Under the pieces are notes generated by a model. The model did no database searches and was not told the origin of the DNA. It saw nothing but the letters and a program-made list of their open reading frames with translations. Of a stretch of 64,000 nucleotides of DNA, positions 56,501 to 63,895 are shown piece by piece (the first letter of the stretch is position 1; each line of letters opens with the position of its first letter). A program made the position numbers and the translations under genes. Source of the DNA: Axinella damicornis (Eukaryota; Porifera; Demospongiae; Axinellida; Axinellidae); the NCBI GenBank assembly GCA_963931865.1, contig OZ007509.1:7677131-7741130 (forward strand), given 5' to 3'.

Positions 56501-57810
56501 TACGATCTCTGTACCACCAGCACGCTGGAGATCCAGGTACGATCTCTGTACCACCAGCATGCTGGAGATCCAGGTACGATCTCTGTACCACAAGCATGCT
56601 GGAGATCCAGGTACGATCTCTGTGCCACCAGCATGCTGGACATCCAGGTATGATCTCTGTACCACCAGCATGAGGTACGATCTCTGTACCACCAGCATGC
56701 TGGAGATCCAGGTACGATCTCTGTACCACAAGCATGCTGGGTATCCAGGTATGATCTCTGTACCACAAGCATGCTGGAGATCCAGGTACGATCTCTGTAC
56801 CACCAGCATGCTGGAGATCCAGGTACGATCTCTGTACCACTAGCATGCTGGAGATCCAGGTACGATCTCTGTACCACCAGCATGAGGTACGATCTCAGTG
56901 GCATCTGATAGAGCAGAGTAAAAATGATTACCATCCAATTCTAGCATTGCGCTGTACGGGAATTGGTTGCATGAGTATTGTGCTGTCCAGGAATCAGTTG
57001 CGTGAGTATTGTTCTGTATGGGGATCAGTTGCCTGACTGATTCCCATACAGCACAATACTCATGTAACCAATTCCAATACAGCACAATACACATGTAATT
57101 TCCAATACAGCACAATACTCATGCAACCAACTCCCATACAGCGCATCAATACTCATGCAACCAATGCTCAACTTCTTGTGTGCTGTATGGAATCAGTTGC
57201 AGGAGTAGTGTGGCATCAATATATTAAAACCTGTCTACACTCTTTCCTACCACGGAGTGGGAATGGTGTGGCAAATACAGACATAGCAAATCCCTGCTGT
57301 GAAATTATCTACATAACATGCTGCTCCTGGGTAAAATACATAAACGAGCCTTAGCCTCGTTCCCAGGCCTACCCTGTTTTCTGTTTTTCAGTTTGCGTTG
57401 ATATTATTGTCAATGCAAACAAAAGAAGAGAAAATGGGGTAAGCCTGGGAACGAGGCTACACGAGCCTTACCTCCGCATTGAGAGAAAGTATAGCAGTCA
57501 TACTGGTGTCAAAGGTAATCAATGCCAACTCATACACCAGTGCCTTCAGCGGGCAGTCCATAAAGTCATCTTCTGTCAGGAATCTATACTCTTGGACCCT
57601 CTTAGCTCGCTTGAAGGCCAACTCTCTCTGCTGTTCAAGTGTTAACTCCTCACTTGGCTGGACAAACAGGGGGTCTCTTTCTAGCGTGTCCCAAATGCGG
57701 TACTTGTACTCCACAATCTCCTCCCCTTCCAGCAGGTTCCTCAGGGCACTAACATCAAAGGTGGCTCTCTTCCGGTATGTGCTCAGGGGGTTGTCCACTG
57801 CCATTGTCAT
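40128..57810 (-). CDS. ACOX3: Peroxisomal acyl-CoA oxidase, ACOX3-like (complete, 17 exons)
   Basis: Catalyses the first, FAD-dependent and H2O2-producing step of peroxisomal beta-oxidation, acyl-CoA to trans-2-enoyl-CoA; the ACOX3 type prefers branched-chain substrates (family knowledge). Seventeen exons with GT-AG borders join in consistent phase to 2073 coding bases, 690 residues; human ACOX3 is about 700. Seen in order: N-terminal helical domain (1-138), [11 protein letters not shown] flavin/substrate segment (143-153), HGLHGFVV and [43 protein letters not shown] (about 409-418), YEGDNN with the likely catalytic Glu (438), and the C-terminal domain ending APPRAKL. AKL-stop is a type 1 peroxisomal targeting signal. 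An ATTAG acceptor-like site four bases before the ATG suggests a 5' untranslated exon. The second ATG, two codons in, could also be used. Confidence 0.96.
40450..40565. mobile_element. Foldback element (116 bp)
   Basis: TAGCCTCGTTCCCAGGCCATC to GATGGCCTGGGAACGAGGCTA with about 30-bp arms that continue through CTCCCACTC / GAGTGGGAG. No direct repeat found. Confidence 0.75.
40681..40756. repeat. Four tandem 19-bp units derived from a foldback tip
   Basis: AGCCTCGCTCCCAGGCCTC repeated four times without change, then a fifth partial. The unit is the terminal sequence of the TAGCCTCGTTCCCAGGC hairpins. Confidence 0.85.
41340..41690. repeat. Family member outside the duplication
   Basis: GGAAATGGAGGCCCTACAAA, GCCCAGACACGGCCATGCTG and AAGGACATTGCTGGAAGTCA in the same order as 9350-9653. 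Lies between ACOX3 exons 16 and 17. Confidence 0.6.
41758..41844 (-). CDS. ACOX3: ACOX3 exon 16
   Basis: 29 codons, [19 protein letters not shown] to GSSNGE, phase 0. VDVIAPPDF is invariant in ACOX3 proteins. Confidence 0.96.
42359..42426 (-). CDS. ACOX3: ACOX3 exon 15
   Basis: [18 protein letters not shown] to TLCSE, acceptor CTGCAG, donor GTACAT. Matches the GGYFSGEQ...LALCSQ segment. Confidence 0.94.
42650..42749. mobile_element. Foldback element (about 100 bp)
   Basis: TAGTTCCCAGGCCCC to GGGGTCCTGGAAATGAAGCTA, with CAGCTTT/AAAGCTG extending the arms. In the intron between ACOX3 exons 14 and 15. Confidence 0.6.
42828..42963 (-). CDS. ACOX3: ACOX3 exon 14
   Basis: [15 protein letters not shown] to [17 protein letters not shown] plus one base, CCCCAG acceptor, GTACGT donor. 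SLYALWSLS is shared with human. Confidence 0.95.
43063..43117. mobile_element. Foldback element (55 bp) with exact 9-bp direct repeat
   Basis: TAGCCCCGTTCCCAGTCC to AGCCTGGGAATGAGGTTA, flanked by CCATCAAAG at 43054-43062 and 43118-43126. Lies just upstream of ACOX3 exon 14 in the intron. Confidence 0.85.
44109..44145. repeat. Poly(G) run, 37 bases
   Basis: G37 in the intron between ACOX3 exons 13 and 14; a shorter G18 is at 43913-43930. Confidence 0.95.
44378..44446 (-). CDS. ACOX3: ACOX3 exon 13
   Basis: 23 codons, [20 protein letters not shown] then FIE, phase 0. [12 protein letters not shown] corresponds to QVSHGRPLALAF of human ACOX3. Confidence 0.92.
44625..44850. repeat. 226-bp inverted repeat in ACOX3 intron 12
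   Basis: GGTAGGAGTAGTCAGAATCT...CCGAGATG on the left and CATCTCGG...AGATTCTGACTACTCCTACC on the right. In the centre a GACCTGGGTAGG / CCTCAAGG unit is repeated. No clear target duplication. Confidence 0.8.
45392..45435. mobile_element. Foldback element (44 bp) with exact 9-bp direct repeat
   Basis: TAGCTTCGTTCCCAGGCC to CCTGGGAACGAGGCTA, flanked by TGAGGGAAT at 45383-45391 and 45436-45444. Confidence 0.85.
45625..45659. mobile_element. Minimal foldback element (35 bp) with 9-bp direct repeat
   Basis: TAGTCTCGTTCCCAGG joined almost directly to CCTGGGAACGAGGCTA, with hardly any loop. Flanks CTACCAACC (45616-45624) and CTATCAACC (45660-45668), 8 of 9 equal. The smallest copy seen. Confidence 0.8.
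45702..45787 (-). CDS. ACOX3: ACOX3 exon 12
   Basis: [20 protein letters not shown] to AAGK, then GTACAT. Matches human SAVALAAYKWLVCYLL. Confidence 0.94.
45800..46215. repeat. Polypurine/polypyrimidine tract filling ACOX3 intron 11
   Basis: About 415 bases of almost only G and A on the plus strand (GGGGAGGGGGAGGGG type). On the transcribed strand it is a C/T tract. Mirror repeats make triplex DNA possible. Open frames rich in Pro or Gly here are artefacts. Confidence 0.9.
46317..46421 (-). CDS. ACOX3: ACOX3 exon 11
   Basis: [20 protein letters not shown] to TRTVTHE, phase 1 on both sides. The acceptor is CCTGCAG and the donor GTCAGC. The following intron is mostly a polypurine/polypyrimidine tract. 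Confidence 0.92.
46881..46911. repeat. Poly(G) run, 31 bases
   Basis: G31 in the intron between ACOX3 exons 10 and 11. Confidence 0.95.
47109..47231 (-). CDS. ACOX3: ACOX3 exon 10 (catalytic Glu)
   Basis: [27 protein letters not shown], then [13 protein letters not shown]. The Glu of YEGD is the expected catalytic base. Its acceptor (AAAAG) is only about ten bases after the end of a 340-base CA repeat on this strand, an unusual splice-site context. Confidence 0.94.
47242..47583. repeat. GT/CA microsatellite, about 340 bp
   Basis: Mostly pure TG with interspersed TTG and TGCATG blocks. It lies about ten bases from the acceptor of ACOX3 exon 10. Confidence 0.95.
48071..48191 (-). CDS. ACOX3: ACOX3 exon 9
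   Basis: [19 protein letters not shown] to [12 protein letters not shown] plus one base, before GTAGGA. Carries the acyl-CoA oxidase signature [10 protein letters not shown]. Confidence 0.96.
48818..48986. repeat. 10-bp tandem repeat GATTACTAGA
   Basis: About 17 units of GATTACTAGA with GATTACTGGA variants, in the intron between ACOX3 exons 8 and 9. Confidence 0.9.
49026..49148 (-). CDS. ACOX3: ACOX3 exon 8
   Basis: 41 codons [17 protein letters not shown] to EKGERQ, phase 0 at both ends (CTACAG acceptor, GTATGT donor). Matches human QQWRLLPYLAAVYALDHF. Confidence 0.95.
49508..49580 (-). CDS. ACOX3: ACOX3 exon 7
   Basis: [19 protein letters not shown] to YQLQ, 73 bases, then GTGAGT. RRQFGP is a family signature. 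The 602-bp TTAA element 49972-50573 lies in the intron between exons 6 and 7. Confidence 0.95.
49972..50573 (-). mobile_element. 602-bp piggyBac-like non-autonomous element, copy 3
   Basis: TTAA at 49968-49971 and 50574-50577, inverted relative to the other copies, in the intron between ACOX3 exons 6 and 7. Looks almost identical to copy 1, which suggests recent mobility. Confidence 0.88.
50929..51038 (-). CDS. ACOX3: ACOX3 exon 6
   Basis: [20 protein letters not shown] to LTIAI plus two bases of Arg, before GTGAGC. Start of the C-terminal helical domain. Confidence 0.95.
51265..51342. mobile_element. Foldback element (78 bp)
   Basis: TAGCCTTGTTCCCAGGCC to GACTGGGAACCAGGCTA, flanked by GCACATGC at 51257-51264 and 51343-51350 (8 bp exact). 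Confidence 0.8.
51843..51939 (-). CDS. ACOX3: ACOX3 exon 5
   Basis: Completes the Gly codon and encodes [15 protein letters not shown] and [14 protein letters not shown], then GTAAGT. Separated from exon 4 by an intron holding a reverse-transcriptase relic. Confidence 0.95.
52200..53430 (+). pseudogene. Decayed reverse-transcriptase retroelement in ACOX3 intron 4
   Basis: Three-frame reading shows reverse-transcriptase motifs in order: [15 protein letters not shown] (from 52293; the expected Asp is Asn), TTQGDPLAM (52447) and [12 protein letters not shown] with the YADD box at 52538-52549. These are in different frames, so frameshifts separate them. Further on, [25 protein letters not shown] and NPHAPSNRH mark the C-terminal part, ending near TAG at 53426. 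Opposite in strand to ACOX3. Non-LTR type is likely from the motifs, but no tail or ends were defined. Confidence 0.75.
53560..53792 (-). CDS. ACOX3: ACOX3 exon 4
   Basis: [15 protein letters not shown] through KLGQNGLAN plus two bases; 233 bases, phase 2 end at GTGAGG. Contains HAAVYAQL and the GVLVGDMG loop, the middle beta domain. Confidence 0.96.
54061..54690. repeat. Dispersed repeat, copy 1 (GGCACCGAAGTGCCGAGACA start)
   Basis: Begins with a small hairpin (TCTTGGCACCGAAGTGCCGAGA), followed by a TACG-rich stretch and CGCTTTTCGCAATGCGCCC. It recurs with small changes at 60661-61225. The inner part (AGCCCAGACACGACCATACT, CAAGGATATTGACGCT) resembles the GGAGGCCCTAC family. Located in the intron between ACOX3 exons 3 and 4. 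Confidence 0.7.
54779..54868 (-). CDS. ACOX3: ACOX3 exon 3
   Basis: 30 codons, [16 protein letters not shown] to YDPVTQ, between CTCCAG and GTACTG. Contains the acyl-CoA dehydrogenase-superfamily T-E motif near the flavin. Confidence 0.95.
55559..55633 (-). CDS. ACOX3: ACOX3 exon 2
   Basis: 25 codons [15 protein letters not shown] to SRDMK, phase 0 on both sides (TTGCAG acceptor, GTAATA donor). Short and weakly conserved, so placed by splice sites and frame. Intron 1 before it holds a 37-bp minisatellite. Confidence 0.85.
55905..56898. repeat. 37-bp minisatellite in ACOX3 intron 1
   Basis: About 27 units of ACCAGCATGCTGGAGATCC plus AGGTACGATCTCTGT. Each unit has the palindrome CCAGCATGCTGG (or a CAAGCATGCTGG variant) and GGTAC...GTACC. 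Long open frames on both strands with 37-residue periods come from the array and are not genes. Confidence 0.93.
57352..57459. mobile_element. Foldback element (108 bp) next to ACOX3 exon 1
   Basis: TAGCCTCGTTCCCAGGC to GCCTGGGAACGAGGCTA, flanks AACGAGCCT (57343-57351) and CACGAGCCT (57460-57468), 8 of 9 equal. Ends 12 bases from the exon 1 donor. Confidence 0.8.
57472..57810 (-). CDS. ACOX3: ACOX3 exon 1
   Basis: 113 codons, [16 protein letters not shown] to SLNAE before GTAAGG. Contains [19 protein letters not shown], as in the DPLF...YREL part of ACOX3. A foldback element (57352-57459) sits 12 bases beyond the donor. Confidence 0.95.
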
Positions 57811-58271
57811 AAGTCTAATTGGGAAATGTTAGAACACCTCTATCCACACTAATGGGGAAGCAGCTCATCTAAAATGGGAGCTATTTAATGATATTCATGG
57901 GGATTCTGGGGCTATTTTGTATCAGACTGTGTCAAGTACAAGCCTGCAACCAAGGTTAGCTACAGTTGGCTTCACAGGTACCAACGGCACAGGCACACCC
58001 TCCAACACACAGAATAATACTAAGTAGGCTGTTAATGATATTCATGATCTTCAAAATAAGACAGATTACGTCCCTTGTCGCAGTCACAGTCAGGGTATGG
58101 TTGGACAGAAGTTCAGTGCTCAGTTCAGCTATAGCTAGCATATCTCTGAACTTTTGCCCCACATTTCGGTTCTTTCTCTCGTCTCATTAAGATAATACCA
58201 CATCATTCCTCAATCCTACACTACATGCGCACAGCCAAGGGTGGGTCATTTCCAATATGCCCATTGGTCAC

Positions 58272-58567
58272 AGCTCTTGATCTACACACTAAGAATGGGG
58301 TGGGGCTACATACTCCCAGCTGTGACCGCACTTCTTGATCTACGCACTAAGAAAGGGGTGGAGCTACAGCTATGAACACATTTCTTGATCTACACGTACG
58401 TACACACACTAAGAAAGGGGTGGGGCTACATTGTTACAGCTGTGACTACAACCCCTACGCATGCACTAAGGGGAGGCACACTTCTTGATCAACACACTAA
58501 GTAGTTGCACCATAGTCCTATAGATGTAACCACACCATCTTGACCCGCACACTAAGAATGGGTTGAT
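58272..58567. repeat. Degenerate tandem repeat of about 60 bp
   Basis: Units contain CTTGATCTACACACTAAGAA, TGGGGTGGGGCTACA and AGCTGTGAC; four to five diverged copies. Confidence 0.7.
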
Positions 58568-58920
58568 CTGTCCCCAACATTGTGAACAAACAAACGTCTG
58601 CTTGCGAACGTTATGACATCCAGCATTTGGACGGACAAGAAAGGACATCAAGAAAGGACATCGAGATTAATTCTTCGTTGGGCACTGCCCGCCGTGTGTC
58701 CACCATCTGTCTACCCGCACTTATACATGACCAGATCTCCCAGGCCTTCCCCTGCCGTGTTTGCATACTGCAAGTGATCAAATACTGGTAGTGGGAATGG
58801 TCTGGGAACAAGGCTAGTTGTGGTTTAAAACCACTTATGAACTGAAATTAGATTAGATCGTGCATCGTAATGTTTGTCAGTGCGGTGGCTATTAGCAGCT
58901 GCTACTATGTACCAAGAACC

Positions 58921-59001
58921 TAGCTTTGTTCCCAGGCCTTCTCATCCGAGCGTTTGTCGCTTGCAGTACTAACGACTAACGCGGGGGTGAGAAGGCCTGG
59001 G
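58921..59001. mobile_element. Foldback element lacking its right tip
   Basis: TAGCTTTGTTCCCAGGCCTTCTC to GAGAAGGCCTGGG; flanked by ACCAAGAACC on both sides (58911-58920, 59002-59011). The right end of the hairpin is missing. Confidence 0.6.
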
Positions 59002-59498
59002 ACCAAGAACCAGTATACCTCACTACTTGACTACAAGCTCCAAACTGAGGGCAGGTTCTCCCCTTTGACTGTATACTGGTCGGGAACCTCCAAGCCTTTA
59101 CCGGGAGTAGACGTCTTTCTCTTTCCTGATACCTCACAACCGGTCTGGCCTCCACGTTACTGGACTGTTCTCTTGGCATGTGGCCTATTATCTGCTCAAG
59201 AAGCTCCAGAAAATTTATCTTCGGGATTGCAATCCTCAAGGAGAGCATGTTGCCAATTGTTAAGGGTCCACGTTCTCTTGTAGACACACCACACATTGAC
59301 ATGTGCGTTAATTGGAAGCAGCTGTAAATTTTCTAACAGCGAGTTGCAACCGGTACCGGTTGCAACGGCTACCAGGAATGTGGTTGTCCCTTGAATTATC
59401 AAAATGCCAATTCTTGTGCTAAATTGGATGATCTGCTTTATTAGCACAAGTATGGAAACACAGAAAGTAGCACACAATTCCGTACCACCCATTGATCA

Positions 59499-60140
59499 TG
59501 AGATGACTCCTCAGACTGTGCTGTGACCACACCCCCACTGAGGTAACTACTCAGTCTGCCTGTGACCCCACCCCCACCGAGGCGACTCCTCAGTCTGCCT
59601 GTGACCACACCCCCACTGAGGTGACTCCTCAGTCTGCCTGTGACCCCACCCCCACCGAGGCGACTCCTCAGTCTGCCTGTGACCACACCCACACTGAGGT
59701 GACTCCTCAGTCTGCCTGTGACCCCACCCCCACCGAGGCGACTCCTCAGTCTGCCTGTGACCACACCCACACTGAGGTGACACATCAGCCTGTTCTGTGA
59801 CCACACCCCCACCGAGGTGACTCCTCAGTCTGCCTGTGACCACACCCACACTGAGGTGACTCCACAGTCTGCCTGTGACCACACCCCCACTGAGGCGACT
59901 CCTCAGTCTGCCTGTGACCACACCCACACTGAGGTGACACATCAGCCTGTTCTGTGACCACACCCCCACTGAGGTGACTCCTCAGTCTGCCTGTGACCAC
60001 ACCCACACTGAGGTGACTCCACAGTCTGTCTTGTGACCACACCCACACTGAGGTGACTCCACAGTCTGTCTTGTGACCACACCCCTTGAGGTGACTTTGT
60101 GTGACCACACCCTCACTGATGTGACTGTCCTGTGACCATA
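59499..60140. repeat. 39-bp minisatellite with 78-bp higher-order pattern
   Basis: Units CTGAGGTGACTCCTCAGTCT plus GCCTGTGACCACACCCCCA. Two variants (CACTGAGGTG, CACCGAGGCG) alternate over part of the array, giving a 78-bp period. On the minus strand a 13-residue repeat is open. Confidence 0.92.
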
Positions 60141-60190
60141 TCCTCACTAAGGCGAAGATCAAGAAGTGTAGTCACAGTTGGGAATATCAT

Positions 60191-60223
<33 letters not shown>
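60191..60223. repeat. Poly(G) run, 33 bases
   Basis: G33 followed by A and six G; a C-run of about 16 lies at 60299-60314. Confidence 0.95.
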
Positions 60224-60224
<1 letters not shown>

Positions 60225-60660
60225 GGGGGGAATTGAATAGTGCGCCACTTAGAGGAGTCTAGGTTTGAAATCACAAGGGGGGCAAAACATTTTTAAGGCC
60301 CCCCCCCCCCCCCCAAAAAAAAGAAACCCTGAGTGACTATAGTGTGCCATTTCTCCCAAGAATGGACCAATGAACCAAGTATGTAAACCCTCATCTCAAC
60401 AGTGATGGTACTGCCTACAATAGACTCACTCAAACGATTCTTGTTCTTGTGCTCAGAATGAACCTCGTGCAGTTCCGTTTGACACTGGAGGAGCAACAGG
60501 AGAACAACAGATGGCCGATATCCACACCTACCAAATTGGGCATATACCACAGGTGGTGCTGCACTGATAGAACATGCCAACTCGCATCAGGAATGCTGTC
60601 CATATGTGAACACAAAGCTGTTCATGGACGACAAACAGGGATTGTATTTGGAGTGGTATA

Positions 60661-61225
60661 ATTTTTTGTCTCGGCACCAAAGTGCCGAGGCACAGTGCTG
60701 GATGCGTAGGTACGTACATGGTACATACGTATGTCGCTTTTCGCAATGCGCCCGCGCAAGTGCTGCATGCTCTACACTCTTAATAGGGCGTCAAACGTAG
60801 ATCGTCAAAAGTGATTATGGGTTTGCATGGCTGCTCATGAATCCTCTTACCAAGACTGCTGCTAGCTACTTAATTCAGGACAATGAATACTCACTCATCC
60901 AGTGTGCTGCACTCAGCCATCCCAAGTGCATAGCTCTAGCTAGCTATATAGATAAGTGCTGAAAGAATTGGCCAAAGTGTTGAAACATCAAGCCCAGACA
61001 CGACCATACTGCTTTCACCCTTGGGTGAACATTCCCACCTCACCTTGACCCATGGCCACCCCTTGCTCACACAGAACCTCCAAGGATATTGACGCTCTAG
61101 CTGAAAGTCTCATAGCTAACAGGTTTTGCAGTCATAAAGGGTTAAGCAGCTGCCGTGTCCTCTGCATGATTCTAGCTGATACCAAGTTGTGCCGAGACAC
61201 ATCAAGTCTTTTAAAGACTCACTTG
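60661..61225. repeat. Dispersed repeat, copy 2
   Basis: Same order of blocks as 54061-54690, ending in CAAGTCTTTTAAAGACTCAC in both. About 65 bases shorter through small indels. Confidence 0.7.
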
Positions 61226-61699
61226 TTTATAGCTGAGCAAATCTCCCGACGCAGTATACAGTCTCATCTGCAGTTCCAGCCCAGTTACATGCGTACATTT
61301 CACAACTGGACAGTTGGAAGGCCTGGGAACAAGGCTAATGCAGGTTGTCAAACGGGCATTGATCACCCGTGTTTACTGCCAGCAATGAAAAGGTGGGAAA
61401 TCTGCTGAGAACGACAGAGGTACTATTCTTTACGTACACACTATTGGAGGATTTCTTTAGCTACGTACAGGTGCGCGCTTTTGATTGCTGTCGTGGCGGA
61501 AACTTACACCAGAGCTTCATGTGGCACAACATGATGATGAAGATGAAACTTCATTTTGACAGGGTAGCCCCTTCAGCATGTGGCTGCTGATATTCTAGGG
61601 GGCCCTGACATGGCCTTGACACTTCCAATTTGCTTCCTACGGCTATGCCATACTTAGAGCTTCAACTGGGGTCACAACCTGTGACCGTCCCAACACAAG

Positions 61700-61964
61700 G
61701 GGGTGACACTCCCATAGACACCGTAGTCAGAGCTGCGACTGGGCTTATCGGCGAATCTTGACCCCGTATACTAAGGAAGGGGTGGAGTCACTACACATTC
61801 TTCCGTATACTATCAGCGGTCAAGCGGTCAACGGCTGAAATACAGCGCAGTCAAACGGTCAAGTCTTTTTGCGATGCGGTCAAGTGGTCAAGCAGCAAAA
61901 ATGACGGTAGATTTCTTGACCCCGGTCGCAGCTCTGACTACCGCGTCAATGGGAGTGTCACCCC
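61700..61964. mobile_element. 265-bp foldback element (GGGGTGACACTCCCAT arms)
   Basis: GGGGTGACACTCCCATAGAC, GTAGTCAGAGCTGCGAC on the left, mirrored by GTCGCAGCTCTGACTAC, AATGGGAGTGTCACCCC on the right. Interior has several GGTCAAGCGGTCAA units. Flanks CAACACAAG and, four bases further, CAACACATG hint at a 9-bp target repeat. Confidence 0.7.
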
Positions 61965-62247
61965 ATTGCAACACATGCCAGTGACTGTGTAAGCACACAG
62001 TTACACCGCTAGTGACTCTGTGACATTGGCAAGCATCCTCTGTGACTGAGTATACGGAGTAATGTATGGTAAGCCATACCAATCCCACACTGATCCACCT
62101 TGTCCTCGAGCTGAAGCAAGCTCTTTTATGATTTCCCATGGAGTATACCACCATAGATAATACCACTCTACACCAGTCTGCATCACCACCCCATATACGC
62201 CTCTTTACAGCACTAGCAGAGTAAGCTTAGCATTGAACTGAACTCAC

Positions 62248-62405
62248 ACAGTCTTGATGGAAGATTTGACAAAACTGCCCACTTTTTTCTACACTCTGAC
62301 CCCAGGTTAAACTCCACGCCCCGCCCTCTTCGGCCGGTTCAAAGGTCAATTCGTAGTCAGGGCAGAAGTGGTCTTGGATCTTAATTAGCGCAGAGCAGCA
62401 TCCGG
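62248..62405 (-). CDS. Possible exon of unknown gene
   Basis: Between a TTTCCTCAG acceptor and a GTGAGT donor lies a 158-base open stretch: GCCSALIKIQDHFCPDY, ELTFEPAEEGGAWSLTWGQ, GQFCQIFHQDC. Residue use looks like a real protein (balanced, Cys-rich) and the splice sites are strong. Phase 1 entry does not fit directly after 63555-63770, so the link to that gene is unproven. Confidence 0.35.
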
Positions 62406-62561
62406 CTGAGGAAAGTGTATCCGCTCCATATTGAAACTAACGCAGAGTGCCACCCCCTCATAAACCATAGCTCTACTTGTACAGCCTGCCAAATTTTGTT
62501 GTCCAATGGGGATGTTAGCTACTCACATAGATACCTTTTAGGGGTAAACAAATTAATTCGA

Positions 62562-62685
62562 CGTGGATATTGGTCCAGCAGGAAGTACATACTTTAGGTA
62601 TAGGTACTGGAAATGCACGCGCATCTAGAACTGGCCCTGGCCCTAACCCATTGCCCTACTTCCTGCTGGACCAATATCCACTTTG
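62562..62685. repeat. Inverted repeat with 26-bp arms
   Basis: GTGGATATTGGTCCAGCAGG, AAGTACAT against CTACTTCC and TGCTGGACCAATATCCAC. Spacer about 65 bases. Probably another small foldback element. Confidence 0.65.
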
Positions 62686-63554
62686 AAATTAATTACTGAC
62701 TATCGCTTCTTGCAGCTTGACCAGTTGGCCGTACTGCAAAAAAGGCGTTGAACTGTGTGTGCTGTATTTCAACCTTGTTTTGCATTCCTGGGAACCAGGC
62801 TACACACATATTTGTCCTTTGACCCCATACTTATGGAAGAACATGTATGACTCCACCCCTTTATTAGTGTTCAGCTGTTCCAGCTTCGGCCTCCTCCTAC
62901 ATAGGTCTATTGACTTTCATTTCCTCGCTTGTTTCAGGTAGTATCACTTGCTTGAGGGATGCTGGGTGTGGATGAGTGGTAGTGTAATTGTGATGTCTCA
63001 AACGCACCCCCAAAGTCTAAGGGCTCCTTACGTAGAGTGCTTATAGTGGATACAGTACCACAAGAAGACCCTATTAATTTCGTGTGAACTATAAACTGAC
63101 TCTTCCTCTTTGACAGAGGCCTAGACATCAAGCAATCACATGACTTGATGTACAAGAATAATCTCTCTCTCGTAGGAATGTAATGATGGCTCTTCATCCA
63201 CCCTCTGTCCCCCTTCACCCTCCATCACCCCCTCATGCCACTTTGAGTGAGTCCTGCAGGTTCGCCAATCACTATTTGTTCATAGTAGCTTGCTAGCTTC
63301 TGGTCTTTCTGCACCAACCCTGCCATGGCCCTATCTCGTAGAGGTATTAGGCAACCCTTGGCAGTATGCATACCCAGCTTGTCACATACCCTGTAATCAG
63401 ACCTTATACAAAAAAACCTTCATGAATGAAGTACAAGAATTTCAGTCCAAGTTGGACTAGACCATTCAATGGGAACTCATGGAAGAGTGTAGAATTTACA
63501 AGTGAACATTGTTAAAATTCGGTGATAAATACAAGCATTCTGAAGCACGGTAGG

Positions 63555-63770
63555 CTAGCAGTCCGTGTTAGTGTTCAACCTCTCCCTCTGTGGTGAGCCC
63601 TTTGCAAAGTGGTTTTTGATCCACCCACATGCATCTGCTGGTGAAGAGGGTAGGCCAACTTGTGTGGTAGTACGTGCACTATTGCGGAGGTTAAGCGTCA
63701 GTTGTGTGCAGAAGAATGCCAGTTCACTCTGAGAGCACGACCTCACTAGTCCATTGCTGACACTCTTTAG
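63555..63770 (-). CDS. Unidentified gene, next exon with possible stop
   Basis: After an ATGCAG acceptor the frame LKSVSNGLVRSCSQSEL, then AFFCTQLTL, runs 71 codons to TAG, in phase with the exon at 63896. Several Cys residues and DACGW, echoing DACQW at the end of the previous exon. If a GTGGGT donor inside (near 63629) is used the gene would continue leftwards; otherwise this is the 3' end. Function unknown. Confidence 0.4.
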   Translation of the reverse strand, partial: LKSVSNGLVRSCSQSELAFFCTQLTLNLRNSARTTTQVGLPSSPADACGWIKNHFAKGSPQRERLNTNTDC

Positions 63771-63895
63771 CTGCATGTAATATTGTTATAGATGATAGAC
63801 AATCAGCGTATGGTTGAGTGCTGCATATGCACATCATGCATATGAACAGTTTCATTTACTGCAAATGTAACAAAGTAGTAGTCAGTGCAACATAC

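Larger units (their letters stand above)
57811..62247. other. Region upstream of ACOX3, repeat-rich
   Basis: Expected to hold the ACOX3 promoter and 5' untranslated exon, which I could not place. Filled by the 60-bp and 39-bp tandem arrays, a dispersed repeat, poly(G) and foldback elements. Confidence 0.5.

Noticed and set aside
55905..56898. CRISPR-like appearance of regular repeats
   Set aside because: No unique spacers: the whole unit repeats. The context is a eukaryotic intron.
55695..56934. Open frames up to 382 codons with 37-residue periods
   Set aside because: Product of the 37-bp array read in all three frames in turn; lies inside ACOX3 intron 1.
59441..60162. Minus-strand frame with 13-residue period (RLRSHLSVGVVTG)
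   Set aside because: 39-bp minisatellite; no other coding evidence.
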